Positions 1-8,943 of a DNA stretch of 64,000 nt are shown in pieces (positions within the stretch are counted from its first letter, which is position 1; every line of letters starts with the position of its first letter). Both the position numbers and the translations under genes were made by a program. The DNA lies in NCBI RefSeq assembly GCF_036227405.1, contig NZ_CP109473.1, positions 8,556,001 to 8,620,000 of the forward strand, in the 5' to 3' direction. The notes below the pieces were generated by a model. The model saw nothing but the letters and a program-made list of their open reading frames with translations. It was not told where the DNA came from and did no database searches. Source of the DNA: Streptomyces sp. NBC_01460 (GTDB taxonomy: Bacteria > Actinomycetota > Actinomycetes > Streptomycetales > Streptomycetaceae).

Positions 1-2
1 CC

Positions 3-326
3 ATCGCGCGCGCCCTGGTCACCCGGCCCGCGGTGGTCTTCGCCGACGAGCCCACCGGTGCCCTGGACACCCGCACCGCGGCGGCCGTGCTCTCCCTGCT
101 GCGCGAGTCCGTCGACACGGCCGGCCAGACCCTGGTCATGGTCACCCACGACCCGGTGGCCGCCTCGTACGCCGACCACGTGGTCTTCCTCGCCGACGGC
201 GCCCTCGCCGGCGAACTGCACCGGCCGACGGCCGACGCCGTCGCGGCACGGATGACACGGCTCGGCGCCTGGGAGGACGAGAACCGCGCGCAGGCCGCAC
301 CGATGACGTCCGGAGGGATGTACTGA
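3..326 (+). CDS. ABC transporter ATP-binding protein, C-terminal part
   Basis: Cytoplasmic ATPase subunit of an export-type ABC transporter, entering from the left edge, so the Walker A and signature motifs are outside the window. The visible part has Walker B and D-loop (VVFADEPTGALD) and the switch histidine in VMVTHD, in the arrangement of the LolD/MacB-like ATPases that pair with FtsX-type permeases. Its TGA overlaps the ATG of the permease gene, so the two are translationally coupled and probably form one complex. The substrate cannot be told; the linked two-component system suggests inducible export or envelope-stress response. Confidence 0.95.
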   Translation: MARALVTRPAVVFADEPTGALDTRTAAAVLSLLRESVDTAGQTLVMVTHDPVAASYADHVVFLADGALAGELHRPTADAVAARMTRLGAWEDENRAQAAPMTSGGMY

Positions 327-2836
327 TGTGGCGGCTCGCCCTGCGCACCCTGAAGTTCCGGCGGACCAGCTTCGTCGCGACCTTCCTCGCGATGTTCCTC
401 GGCGCCGCGATCGTCATCGGCTGCGGGGGCCTGATGGAGACCGGCGTCCGGATGGCCGCCGACCCGCTGCGCCTGAACGGGGCCCCGGTCGTGGTGACCG
501 GCGAACAGTCCTACGAGGGCGCCGCCCTGACGGAACGGCACCGTATCGACCCCGCGCTGGTCGATGAGGTGGCCCGGGCCAAGGGCGTCCGCGAGGCCGT
601 CGGCGACGTGTCCTTCCCCGCCACCGTCCTCAAGGACGGCAAGGCGCTGACCGGCGAGGAAGCCTCGTACGGCCATGGCTGGGCCGGTGCCCGGCTCACC
701 CCCTATACCCTCGCCGCCGGTGAATCCCCCGTTGCCGGCGGCGAGGTCGTCCTCGACTCCGGACTCGCCGAGCGCGCCGGTGCACGCCCGGGCTCGGCCG
801 TCCGGATCGTCGTCAACGGCGACACCCGGCGGTTCACGGTCAGTGGTGTCGCCGGCCAACGCGGCGACGACAACCCGGACGCCGCGGTGTTCTTCAGCGA
901 CGAGCAGGCCCGCACCCTGGCCGGCGGCCGGATCGACTCGATCGGCGTACTGCCGGAGAAGGGCGCGGACACGGCGGTGGTCGCCGACGCGGTGCGGTCC
1001 GCCGTCGGCGACCGGGCCGAGGTGCTCACCGGCGAGCGGCGGGGCCTGGCGGAACTGCCCGGCACCCTCTCCAGCCAGCGCACCGTCGTGATCCTGGCGG
1101 CCATCTTCGGCTCGTCCGTGGTGCTGATCGTGATGTTCGGCGTCGCCTCCACCCTCGGGCTGTCGCTCCAGCAGCGCACCCGGGAGATGGCCCTCCTGAG
1201 GGCTGTGGGCTCCACCCCTCAGCAACTGCGCCGCATGATCCTCACCGAGACGGCGGTGCTCTCGGTGGGCTCGGTACTGCTCGCCCTGTACCCGGGATAT
1301 CTGCTCGGCCGGCTGCTCTTCGGCGTGCTCACCTCCAGTGGCGTCGTCTCGCCGGCGATCGTCTACCACGCCGGCTGGATGCCGATGGCCGTCGGCGCCG
1401 TCGTCACCGTGCTTGCCGCAGCCGGGGCCACCCGCTTCGCCGGCCGCCGCGCCGCCCGCACCGAGCCGGTCGCCGCCCTGGCCGAGAGCGCCGTGGGCAC
1501 CCGCTGGTTCAGCGTTCCGCGGCTGCTGATCGCCCTGTTCTTCCTCGCGAACGGCATCGGCCTCGCCGTCGCCACCGCCACGGTGATGGAGGACGGCCCC
1601 ACGCTCGCCAGTACCGCGGGGCCCGCCTCCGTACTGTTCTGCATCGGCCTGGCGCTGCTCGCCCCCGGGATCACCAAGGCGATGGTCTTCCTGCTGAAGC
1701 TCCCGGTGCGCGCCTTCTCCGGCATCCCCGGGATGCTCGCCCTGCGCAACGCCACCACGGCCAACGTCCGTATGGCGGGGGCCGTCGCGCCCATCGTCCT
1801 CCTCATCGGCATCGCCACCGGGACCCTCTACATGCAGGCGACCGAGGACCACGTCTCCCAGAGCTCCTACGACCAGAACGTCCTGGCCGACTACGTCCTC
1901 GACTCCACCACGGGCGGATTCGCCCCCGGCGTCGTCGACCGGGTCCGGGCGACCCCCGGCGTGGCCGCGGCCTCCGAGTTCGTCACCAGCCGCGGATTCG
2001 TCGACGCCCCCGACGGGCCGGCCGACACCGAACTGCGGGGCGTGTCCGCCGACGGCGTGCGGCAGAGCCTCGATCTGCGGCCCGTCGCCGGGTCGCTGTC
2101 CGCTCTGCGCGGCGACACCGTCGCGCTCTCCGACAAGAAGGCCGAGGAATACGGCGTGGGGATCGGTGACCCGCTGCCGCTGCGCCTCGGCGACGGCACC
2201 GCCGTACGCCCCACCGTCGTCGCTCTCTACGCCGACAACCCCAAGCAGCAGTACGTGACCCTGCCCGTGGCGACCCTGGCTCCGCACACGAGCGAAGGGC
2301 TCCCGCTCCAGATCCTGGTCCGCTCCGGACCGGGTGGCCCGGACGGAGTCCGCGACGCACTGGCCGGGCTGGCGGCGAGCGTGCCGGGCACCGAGCTGGA
2401 CGACGGCGACTCACTGGCCGGCCGGAACAACCAGATCCAGCAGATCCTGGTCGCCGCGAACTATACGATCGTGGCCATGATCGTCGGATACGCCGCCATC
2501 ACCGTCGTCAACACCCTCGTGGCGGTGACGCGCAAGCGCCGCGCCGAGTTCGGCCTCCAGCAACTGACGGGGGCCACGCGCCGTCAGGTGCTCGGCATGC
2601 TGACCGTCGAGGGCGTACTCATCGGAATCATCGCCACCGTCCTCGGCACGATCGCCGCCGCGACCACCATCGTGCCCTACAGCATGGTGAAGTCCGACTC
2701 GTATCTGCCCGCCGGATCCCCCGGCATCTACCTCGCCATCGTCGGCGGGTCCCTGGTGCTGGTCTTCGGCGCCACGCTCCTGCCCTCGTGGCGCGGCATG
2801 CGCACGCCCGCCGTCGACACGGTGAAGGCCGCGTGA
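326..2836 (+). CDS. ABC transporter permease, FtsX/MacB type
   Basis: Integral membrane permease of 836 residues with two FtsX modules. A first helix lies at about residues 15-35, followed by a large extracellular domain, then an FtsX core near 255-385 containing the typical EMALLRAVGSTPQQLRRM segment. A second helical block, a second extracellular domain and a second core near 705-830 (FGLQQLTGATRRQVL) follow. This duplicated plan is usual for actinobacterial exporters in which one polypeptide supplies both halves of the pore. The ATG overlaps the stop of the ATPase gene and the end overlaps the kinase start by GTGA, so four genes form one operon. Substrate unknown. Confidence 0.95.
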   Translation: MWRLALRTLKFRRTSFVATFLAMFLGAAIVIGCGGLMETGVRMAADPLRLNGAPVVVTGEQSYEGAALTERHRIDPALVDEVARAKGVREAVGDVSFPATVLKDGKALTGEEASYGHGWAGARLTPYTLAAGESPVAGGEVVLDSGLAERAGARPGSAVRIVVNGDTRRFTVSGVAGQRGDDNPDAAVFFSDEQARTLAGGRIDSIGVLPEKGADTAVVADAVRSAVGDRAEVLTGERRGLAELPGTLSSQRTVVILAAIFGSSVVLIVMFGVASTLGLSLQQRTREMALLRAVGSTPQQLRRMILTETAVLSVGSVLLALYPGYLLGRLLFGVLTSSGVVSPAIVYHAGWMPMAVGAVVTVLAAAGATRFAGRRAARTEPVAALAESAVGTRWFSVPRLLIALFFLANGIGLAVATATVMEDGPTLASTAGPASVLFCIGLALLAPGITKAMVFLLKLPVRAFSGIPGMLALRNATTANVRMAGAVAPIVLLIGIATGTLYMQATEDHVSQSSYDQNVLADYVLDSTTGGFAPGVVDRVRATPGVAAASEFVTSRGFVDAPDGPADTELRGVSADGVRQSLDLRPVAGSLSALRGDTVALSDKKAEEYGVGIGDPLPLRLGDGTAVRPTVVALYADNPKQQYVTLPVATLAPHTSEGLPLQILVRSGPGGPDGVRDALAGLAASVPGTELDDGDSLAGRNNQIQQILVAANYTIVAMIVGYAAITVVNTLVAVTRKRRAEFGLQQLTGATRRQVLGMLTVEGVLIGIIATVLGTIAAATTIVPYSMVKSDSYLPAGSPGIYLAIVGGSLVLVFGATLLPSWRGMRTPAVDTVKAA

Positions 2837-4197
2837 GCCGTATCCGAACCGGGCCGTCCCCGGCACCCCCGAACGGGGACGGCCCTTCCCCCGCCCTTCC
2901 CCGCAGGTGGGAGGGCGGACGCACGCGGCTGGTCCGGTCCGCCCAGGACACCGTGGTCGGCGCGCTGATCGCCGCCGGAGCACTCGCCTCGATCGCCCTG
3001 TTCGTCACGACCACGTACTTCGTCGTCCTGTGCCTCATCGGGATCGGCTTCCTCGCCCTGCCCCACCTGACCACCGCGGTGCGCTGGGTCTGCGACCTGA
3101 ACCGGCGTGCCGCCGCCCGCTCCGGAGTCCCGGTGGAACGGCCGTACCGGCCGGAACCCGAGGAGATCGAACGGGACATCGTCGGCTGGGTGCGCCGCTG
3201 CAAGTGGATCCTGGCCGACCCGGCGACCTGGCGGGACCTGCTGTGGCTGCTCCTCAACAGCGGTGTCGGCCTGCTGCTCGGCTGCGCGCCGGCCGCGATG
3301 CTGTACTACGCGGGGGAGGGGCTGGCGCTGGCCTGCGGGCTGTGGCGCCCCGTCGCCGCCGACGGTGTGGGCCGCTGGTACGCGTTCATCACCGTCGACA
3401 GCTGGCCTGCCGCCGTCGCCGCGGCCCTGGCGGCACTCGTCGTATTCGCCGCCTGGCTCCACCTCAGCCCCTGGGTGCTGAAGGGCTACGCCTACTTCGC
3501 CCTGTTCCTGCTGGGCCCGACCCAGCGCGGGCGTCTGGCCTCCCGGGTGCGGCACCTGGCGGAGACGCGGTCCGGTGCGCTCGACATCCAGGCCGCCGAA
3601 CTGCGCCGCATCGAACGCGATCTGCACGACGGCGCCCAGGCCCGGCTGGTCAGCCTCGGCCTCACCCTCGGAGCCGTCGACCGGCAGCTGGACCGGAACA
3701 CCGAAGAGGCCCGCCGCCTGCTGCACGACGCACGCAGCTCCTCCGTACAGGCGCTGCGTGAGCTGCGCGGCCTGGTCCGGGGCATCCACCCCCCGGTGCT
3801 GGCCGAGCGTGGACTCGCCGACGCCGTGAGGGCTCTGGGCCTGGCCAGCCCGCTGCCTGTCACGGTCACGGCGGACCTGCCGGGGAAGCTGCCCGATCCG
3901 GTGGAGTCCGCGGTCTACTTCTCGGTGTCGGAGCTGCTGACCAACGCGCTCAAGCACGCCGATGCCCGACAGGTCGAGGTGGCTCTCCGGTACGCGGACG
4001 GCGCCCTGCACGGGCAGGTCACCGACGACGGCCGAGGGGGCGCCGAGATGTCGGCCGGGAGCGGTCTGGAGGGCATCCGGCGGCGGCTGGCATCCTTTGA
4101 CGGCGTCCTGGAGATCAACAGTCCCCCGGGCGGTCCGACCGTCATGAAAATGGAGCTGCCGTGCGTGTCGTCCTCGCCGAAGACCTCTTCCTCCTGA
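2833..4197 (+). CDS. two-component sensor histidine kinase (HisKA_3)
   Basis: Membrane sensor kinase of 454 residues. I take the GTG that overlaps the permease stop as start; an upstream in-frame ATG at 2788 would lie inside the permease gene. Hydrophobic segments lie at roughly 38-75, 136-168 and 195-228, giving a multi-pass sensor region like that of Streptomyces NarL-partner kinases. The phosphoacceptor is His265 in ERDLHDGAQARL, followed by a HATPase domain with N box SELLTNALKHA and G boxes DDGRGG and SGLEGIRRRL. The gene overlaps the response regulator by 37 bases, and the pair presumably regulates the exporter upstream. Confidence 0.95.
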   Translation: MSRIRTGPSPAPPNGDGPSPALPRRWEGGRTRLVRSAQDTVVGALIAAGALASIALFVTTTYFVVLCLIGIGFLALPHLTTAVRWVCDLNRRAAARSGVPVERPYRPEPEEIERDIVGWVRRCKWILADPATWRDLLWLLLNSGVGLLLGCAPAAMLYYAGEGLALACGLWRPVAADGVGRWYAFITVDSWPAAVAAALAALVVFAAWLHLSPWVLKGYAYFALFLLGPTQRGRLASRVRHLAETRSGALDIQAAELRRIERDLHDGAQARLVSLGLTLGAVDRQLDRNTEEARRLLHDARSSSVQALRELRGLVRGIHPPVLAERGLADAVRALGLASPLPVTVTADLPGKLPDPVESAVYFSVSELLTNALKHADARQVEVALRYADGALHGQVTDDGRGGAEMSAGSGLEGIRRRLASFDGVLEINSPPGGPTVMKMELPCVSSSPKTSSS

Positions 4198-4805
4198 GGC
4201 AGGGAATCATCCAGCTGCTGGAGGCCTACGACTGCGAGGTGGTCGCCGCCGTGGACAACGGCACGGATCTGAGACAGGCCATCGCGGAACACCACCCCGA
4301 CGTGGCCGTGGTGGACGTCCGCTTACCACCGACGTTCACCACCGAGGGCCTGGAGGCGGCGCTGCTCGCCCGCCGCGAGCAGCCCGGTCTGCCGATCCTC
4401 GTCCTCTCCCAGCACGTCGAGCAGATGTACGCCCGCGAACTGCTGGCCGACGGCACCGGCGGCATCGGCTATCTGCTGAAGGACAGCGTCCTCGACGACG
4501 GGCAGTTCATCGACGCCGTCCGCCGGGTCGCGGCCGGCGGCATGGCCATGGACCCCACGGTCGTGGCCCAGCTGATGACCTCCCACTCCCGCGACGAGCC
4601 GCTGTCCGCGCTGACCGCCCGGGAACGCGAAGTGCTGGAACTCATGGCGGAGGGATGCTCCAACACCGCCATCGCCCAACGGCTGACCGTCTCCGAGGGC
4701 GCGGCGGCCAAGCACATCTCGAACATCTTCTCCAAACTGATGCTCCCCCCGTCGAGCGACAGCAACCGCCGCGTCCTGGCGGTCCTGGCCTACCTCAACG
4801 CCTGA
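4161..4805 (+). CDS. LuxR/NarL-family response regulator
   Basis: Cytoplasmic DNA-binding response regulator of 214 residues with a GTG start inside the end of the kinase gene. The receiver domain has the acidic pair at residues 7-8, the phosphorylated Asp52 (VAVVDVRLPP) and the conserved Lys107 (YLLKDSV). The C-terminal LuxR helix-turn-helix runs from about 150 (LTAREREVLELMAEG) to 200, with AIAQRLTVSEGAAAKHIS as the recognition part. It is the cognate regulator of the adjacent kinase and likely controls this operon. Confidence 0.96.
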   Translation: MRVVLAEDLFLLRQGIIQLLEAYDCEVVAAVDNGTDLRQAIAEHHPDVAVVDVRLPPTFTTEGLEAALLARREQPGLPILVLSQHVEQMYARELLADGTGGIGYLLKDSVLDDGQFIDAVRRVAAGGMAMDPTVVAQLMTSHSRDEPLSALTAREREVLELMAEGCSNTAIAQRLTVSEGAAAKHISNIFSKLMLPPSSDSNRRVLAVLAYLNA

Positions 4806-4815
4806 GTCCCGCCCG

Positions 4816-4837
4816 CCGCCCCCGGGCCTGGGGGCGG
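4816..4837 (+). terminator. hairpin after the response regulator gene
   Basis: Perfect 8-bp stem CCGCCCCC/GGGGGCGG with a 6-base loop, eleven bases after the response regulator stop. There is no U run, which is common for Streptomyces terminators. It would separate the exporter/two-component operon from the thioesterase gene. Confidence 0.6.
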
Positions 4838-4930
4838 TAGGGGTGTGGCCCGCGCGCCCGGACGGTGAGACTGCTGGGGCACGCCCGGCGCGGCCGGTCC
4901 GCGCCGCCGCCACGAAGGGAACCGCACCCC

Positions 4931-5698
4931 ATGACCACGTCGGCCGAGCTCAACCGCCTGTGGATACGCCGCTACCACCCCCGCCCGGACGCGGCGGTCA
5001 GGGTGGTGTGCCTGCCGCACGCGGGCGGCTCGGCGAGCTTCTACCGGCCCGTGTCGGCGGGCCTGCCCGCCGACACGGACGTGCTCGCCGTGCAGTATCC
5101 GGGGCGCCAGGACCGGCGGGCCGAACCCTGCGTCGCCACGATCGCCGAACTGGCCGACCAGGTGACCGCCGTACTCCTGGAGTGGACGGACCGCCCGTTG
5201 GTCCTGTTCGGGCACAGCATGGGAGCGACCCTCGGTTTCGAGGTCGCGCGTCGCCTCGAGCGCGACCACGGCGTCGTGCCGCACGCCCTGTTCGCCTCCG
5301 CGCGCCGGGCCCCCGCCGCGCCGCGCACGGAGACCGTTCACCTGCGGGACGACGACGGCATCGTCGAGGAGATGAGGCTTCTGAGCGGTACCGACTCGGC
5401 CATCCTCGACGACCCTGAACTGATCCGCATGGCCCTCCCGGCGATCCGCGCCGACTACCGCGCCGCCGAGACCTACGTCTACGAGCCGGGCCCGCCGCTG
5501 CACTGCCCGGTGTGGAGCCTCGTGGGCGACAACGACCCCAAGGTCTCCCTCGACGAGGCACGGGCCTGGTCACGGCACACGGAACAGGCCTTCGAGTTCC
5601 GCGTCTTCGGAGGCGGCCACTTCTACCTCGTCGCGCACCAGCAGGAGATCCTCCGCATGATCGCCGAGCGGGCGGCCGTACCGGTGGGCACCGGCTGA
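4931..5698 (+). CDS. type II thioesterase (alpha/beta hydrolase)
   Basis: Stand-alone thioesterase of 255 residues that normally removes wrong acyl groups from the carrier proteins of polyketide or nonribosomal peptide synthases. The nucleophile is Ser96 in FGHSMGA, with Asp202 (DNDPKV) and His230 (GGGHFYL) completing the triad; the N-terminal LPHAGGSASFYRP motif is typical of the family. The ATG preceded by GAAGGGA is preferred over an upstream in-frame GTG at 4865. No synthase gene is visible within the window, so it may serve an assembly line to the left or elsewhere. Confidence 0.93.
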   Translation: MTTSAELNRLWIRRYHPRPDAAVRVVCLPHAGGSASFYRPVSAGLPADTDVLAVQYPGRQDRRAEPCVATIAELADQVTAVLLEWTDRPLVLFGHSMGATLGFEVARRLERDHGVVPHALFASARRAPAAPRTETVHLRDDDGIVEEMRLLSGTDSAILDDPELIRMALPAIRADYRAAETYVYEPGPPLHCPVWSLVGDNDPKVSLDEARAWSRHTEQAFEFRVFGGGHFYLVAHQQEILRMIAERAAVPVGTG

Positions 5699-6173
5699 CC
5701 GGAACGCGCATCGATGTGGCGATACGGGTGGCGCCGCGACGGCCGCTGACACCACCGCCCTGGCCGGTCAGCCGCCAGGGAAGCGGGGGATACCGCACGC
5801 TTCGATGACGCTCCCCGCCGGCCGGCGCCTATGACTGGACTGCCGAGCTGCGCATGGCCCACGCCTGCGACCTCAGTGCCGAGAGGTCCCTGGTGGCGGT
5901 CACGGCGAGGAGCAACCGGTCCACGTCCGACCAACACCGCTCCGTTGCAGACCCCTACTCACCAGCTCCCAGGGCATCGACATCGCCGACCACGTGCGCC
6001 CGGTCCCGGGCAGTGATGTCCGCGGGCACGACGAGCATGCCGGCCACGAATCGAGGTTTCCCGGCTACGGGGATACGGTGGTCGAGGTTCATATCGGCTC
6101 GAATGTGTATTTATGGCGATCTGGCTTCCGCATACCGGAAACCTTGCTGCACGGCGCGACCACAGGAGGAACG
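5699..6173. other. gene-free region before the repeat-peptide operon
   Basis: No convincing gene. The last 110 bases are less GC-rich (the part reading GTGTATTTATGGCGATC) and probably hold the promoter of the following operon. The rest has short in-frame stretches with no start or family resemblance and looks like decayed sequence. Confidence 0.5.
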
Positions 6174-6476
6174 ATGGCCCACCCCGAGCACGACGCGAAC
6201 GAGAACGAAGGTCCTGCGGACGGCGGTGCGGACGGCGCTCCGGGTGTCCACGACGGCGGCGCCGACGGGGGTGCTGAGGGTCCCGCGGACGGCGGTGCGG
6301 CTGGTACTCCCGGTGTCCACGACGGCGGAGCCGATGGCGGCGCCGACGGAGGTGCCGACGGCGGCGCTGACGGTGGGGCCGATGGCGGGGCCGAGGGTCC
6401 TGCGGACGGCGGTGCGGCTGGTACTCCCGGTGTCCACGACGGCGGAGCCGATGGCGGCGCCGGCAGCGGCTCTTGA
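6174..6476 (+). CDS. Gly/Ala/Asp-rich tandem-repeat peptide, candidate modification substrate
   Basis: Peptide of 100 residues whose ATG follows a near-perfect ribosome site (AGGAGGAACG). After a short polar leader (MAHPEHDANENE) it consists of three modules, each reading roughly GPADGGAxGxPGVHDGGADGG. The middle module is extended by five consecutive ADGG units. There is no cysteine, aromatic residue or lysine, and apart from two leader residues histidine occurs only in the three VHD motifs. Two 60-base blocks of the DNA are identical, so the repeats expanded recently. The stop overlaps the TTG start of the JmjC gene, so the peptide is coupled to an oxygenase. I infer it is the substrate or precursor; a structural or metal-binding role is an alternative. 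Confidence 0.75.
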   Translation: MAHPEHDANENEGPADGGADGAPGVHDGGADGGAEGPADGGAAGTPGVHDGGADGGADGGADGGADGGADGGAEGPADGGAAGTPGVHDGGADGGAGSGS

Positions 6477-7681
6477 GCGTGCTCCGGACCCACATCCAGG
6501 ACGTCGGCGCCGAGCGGGGCGTCGGCGTCCTGGAATCCCGCCTGACCGAGCTGAGCCGGGAGGAGTTCGCCCGTGATGTCTGGGCGCGGACCACGGCGCT
6601 CACCCGGGGTGCGAGTGATTTCTCGGACGTGTTCTCTCCCTCCGCCGTGGACGAGTTGATCTCTCGTCGTGGCTTGCGCACTCCTTTCCTGCGTGTGGCC
6701 AAGGGCGGCTCGACACACCCCCCGTCGTCGTTCACCGCGCCCGCAGGAGTCGGTGCCACCATCGCCGACCAACTCGATGACACCGCTCTGTGGCGCGCCT
6801 TCGCCGACGGGGCCACGCTCGTTCTTCAGGCCCTTCACCGCACCTGGGAACCAGTTGCGGACCTCGTATCCGATCTCAGCACGGAACTGGGCCATCCTGT
6901 GCAGGCCAACGCCTATGTGACGCCTCCGCAGAACCGCGGATTCGACGCCCACTACGACGTCCACGACGTCTTCGTCCTCCAGATCGAAGGGACGAAGCGG
7001 TGGACCATCCATGAGCCCGTGCTGCCCGACCCGTTGCGTGATCAACCATGGACTGATCACCGATCGGCCGTTGCCGACAAGGCAGCACACGACAAGCCTC
7101 ATCTGGACACGGTGCTCGGCCCTGGTGATGTGCTCTACCTGCCGCGTGGCTGGCTGCACTCCGCACAGGCGCGGGGAGAGGTGTCGATTCACCTGACCCT
7201 CGGCGTCCACACCTGGACCCGCTACGCCTTGGCCGAGGAAATGACCCGGGCCGCCCTTGCTTCGCTGCGCGAAGACGCGCCGATGCGCCGTTCCCTGCCC
7301 CTGGGGCGCAGCGGCCCACAAGGCGAGCGGGAACTGATCCGTGAGCGTCTGCTGGCTGCCCTGGCGGAGGCCGACCCCGCTCCGTCGTTCGAGCGCGCCC
7401 GACGGGCCCAGGGCCGCCCCGCACCGCTGGGACCCCTGGCCCAGCTGTCCGCCGTGAACGGCCTGCGCCCGACGTCACCGGTACGGCTGCGGGAGGCGCT
7501 GGAGGCACGGCTGGCAGGGACACGGCTGTTCACCCGGGTGGGCTACGTCGACCTGCCGGAATCCGACCTCGAATCCGTGACTCGACTGCTCGACGGCCAC
7601 GTTCGCACGGCCGGTGAACTCGGGCTCCCCCTCGCCGGGCGGCTGCTGCGCGCCGGGGTGCTGCTGCCCGGCAACCGGTGA
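6473..7681 (+). CDS. JmjC/cupin-4 oxygenase (ribosomal-oxygenase-like)
   Basis: Iron(II)/2-oxoglutarate-dependent oxygenase of 402 residues resembling the YcfD/NO66/MINA53 group, which hydroxylates arginine or histidine side chains in proteins. The iron ligands are visible as His160-Tyr-Asp162 (FDAHYDVHD) and His229 (LYLPRGWLHSA); the strand VFVLQIEGTKRW after the HxD is also characteristic. A winged-helix-like C-terminal third follows, as in that group. The TTG start overlaps the stop of the repeat peptide and the end overlaps the next gene by GTGA. Coupling to a repetitive His/Asp peptide suggests that peptide, rather than a ribosomal protein, is the target; this is inference. A GTG six bases downstream is an alternative start. 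Confidence 0.88.
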   Translation: MSVLRTHIQDVGAERGVGVLESRLTELSREEFARDVWARTTALTRGASDFSDVFSPSAVDELISRRGLRTPFLRVAKGGSTHPPSSFTAPAGVGATIADQLDDTALWRAFADGATLVLQALHRTWEPVADLVSDLSTELGHPVQANAYVTPPQNRGFDAHYDVHDVFVLQIEGTKRWTIHEPVLPDPLRDQPWTDHRSAVADKAAHDKPHLDTVLGPGDVLYLPRGWLHSAQARGEVSIHLTLGVHTWTRYALAEEMTRAALASLREDAPMRRSLPLGRSGPQGERELIRERLLAALAEADPAPSFERARRAQGRPAPLGPLAQLSAVNGLRPTSPVRLREALEARLAGTRLFTRVGYVDLPESDLESVTRLLDGHVRTAGELGLPLAGRLLRAGVLLPGNR

Positions 7682-8574
7682 CCGAGGGAGCGCGATTCTT
7701 CTGCGCCGACGCCGCCCGCGCACGAGGCGATGCGTTCGGGGGAACAGCTCCGTACGGTCGTGTCTGGGTACTCATCGAATACAGGCGCGGTTGGCCGGTC
7801 AACGGCTTCGACGGCCTCGACCTCGACCCTGAGATCAAGGCGCTCGTGTTCTCGGCGGCCCAGGCGAGCCGGGCCCGAGTGCTTCTGGTCAGGCGTCCCG
7901 GCCGCCGCCGCCCCGACGGAAGTGGCCGCTGGGCGGTGCTGCGCCACGACGACTCCGGTGCCCTGCGGCAGCAGTGGGGCAGTTGGCGACTGGACCAGGA
8001 CCTGGCCCAGATCATGAACGCTCTGCAATCCCCGGGGGAGCGGGACGGACCACCCGTCGTCCTCGTCTGCGCCCATGGCCTGCACGATGCCTGTTGTGCT
8101 GTGCGCGGGCGGCCCGTGGCCCGGGTCCTCAGCGAGCGCTGGCCCGACCTGGTGTGGGAGTGTACGCATGTGGGTGGGGACAGGTTCGCTGCCAACGTCA
8201 TCGTCGTACCTGATGGGGTCTACTACGGCGGTCTCGACGCCGCCTCTTCGCTGACGGTGGTGGAGGAGCATCTGGCCGGCCGTATCCGTGCTGATCACCT
8301 TCGAGGCTTCACGACCCTGTACCCGCCGCAGCAGGCAGCGGTGGTGGCGGTGCTCAAGCGCTTCGGTCCCGCAGGTCAACACGACTACACCGTCGTCGGC
8401 ACGGTTCGCGGCAAGGACGCGTGGAACGTCAAGGTCAGCGGAGGGCCGTCGCACGGAAGAGCGCTTGACGTAGTGGTTCGGGCCCGGCGCACGCCGCAGC
8501 TTCGGCTGACCTGCCGTGGGCCGGAGGAGAGCTCCGCCCTCGTCTACGACGTGGTGTCCGTGCGTGAGGGCTGA
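7678..8574 (+). CDS. sucrase/ferredoxin-like family protein
   Basis: Protein of 298 residues of the sucrase/ferredoxin-like family, which has a thioredoxin-like ferredoxin fold and poorly known function. Family hallmarks are the cysteine cluster CAHGLHDACC near residue 137, followed by GRPVARVL, WECTHVGGDRFAANV and the YYGGL segment. An N-terminal Cys (FFCADAARARGD) matches the usual first motif. GTG start overlaps the oxygenase stop, so it is the third gene of the coupled set. A redox role, for example keeping the oxygenase iron reduced, is plausible but unproven. Confidence 0.88.
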   Translation: MTEGARFFCADAARARGDAFGGTAPYGRVWVLIEYRRGWPVNGFDGLDLDPEIKALVFSAAQASRARVLLVRRPGRRRPDGSGRWAVLRHDDSGALRQQWGSWRLDQDLAQIMNALQSPGERDGPPVVLVCAHGLHDACCAVRGRPVARVLSERWPDLVWECTHVGGDRFAANVIVVPDGVYYGGLDAASSLTVVEEHLAGRIRADHLRGFTTLYPPQQAAVVAVLKRFGPAGQHDYTVVGTVRGKDAWNVKVSGGPSHGRALDVVVRARRTPQLRLTCRGPEESSALVYDVVSVREG

Positions 8575-8943
8575 CGGCTCAGAGTGACCGACGGAGGCTT
8601 CGGCACGGACTGCCGAAACGTGGCGCTGGTCCGCCGAGGACAAGGACGGCGCCCAGGGCGACGCGCGACACCTCACCAGCGAGGCAGCTACCGCCGAAGC
8701 CCGTGTGCTCCTCGCGGCGAACAGCACACACCGGCCCTGACACCGCCCGAGCATCCAGCCCGGAGGGACATCATGTCGGCTACCGTCACGCCGTACTCGG
8801 CACCTTGCTCGGCGCAGTCGTCGTCGGGGCAGTGGGTCGACGGGCAACTGCTGACGAATGACGAGGGCCTCGCCCGAAGCCTGTCGTGCGAGGGCACGTC
8901 ACGGCGTGTGCGGGCGGGTCCGGGACGCTGCCGCGCGGCTCGG
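8575..8943. other. region between convergent genes
   Basis: No supported gene. A short frame at about 8770-8860 (ending RRATADE) is hydrophobic and coding-like but has no proper start, and an ATG behind GGAGGGACATC opens a frame with no recognisable protein. No clear terminator hairpin was found. Confidence 0.4.

Noticed and set aside
6089..7321. Minus-strand frame with SAPPSAPPSAPP repeats
   Set aside because: It is the reverse of the plus-strand repeat peptide and the JmjC gene; the plus-strand genes have ribosome sites and known motifs.
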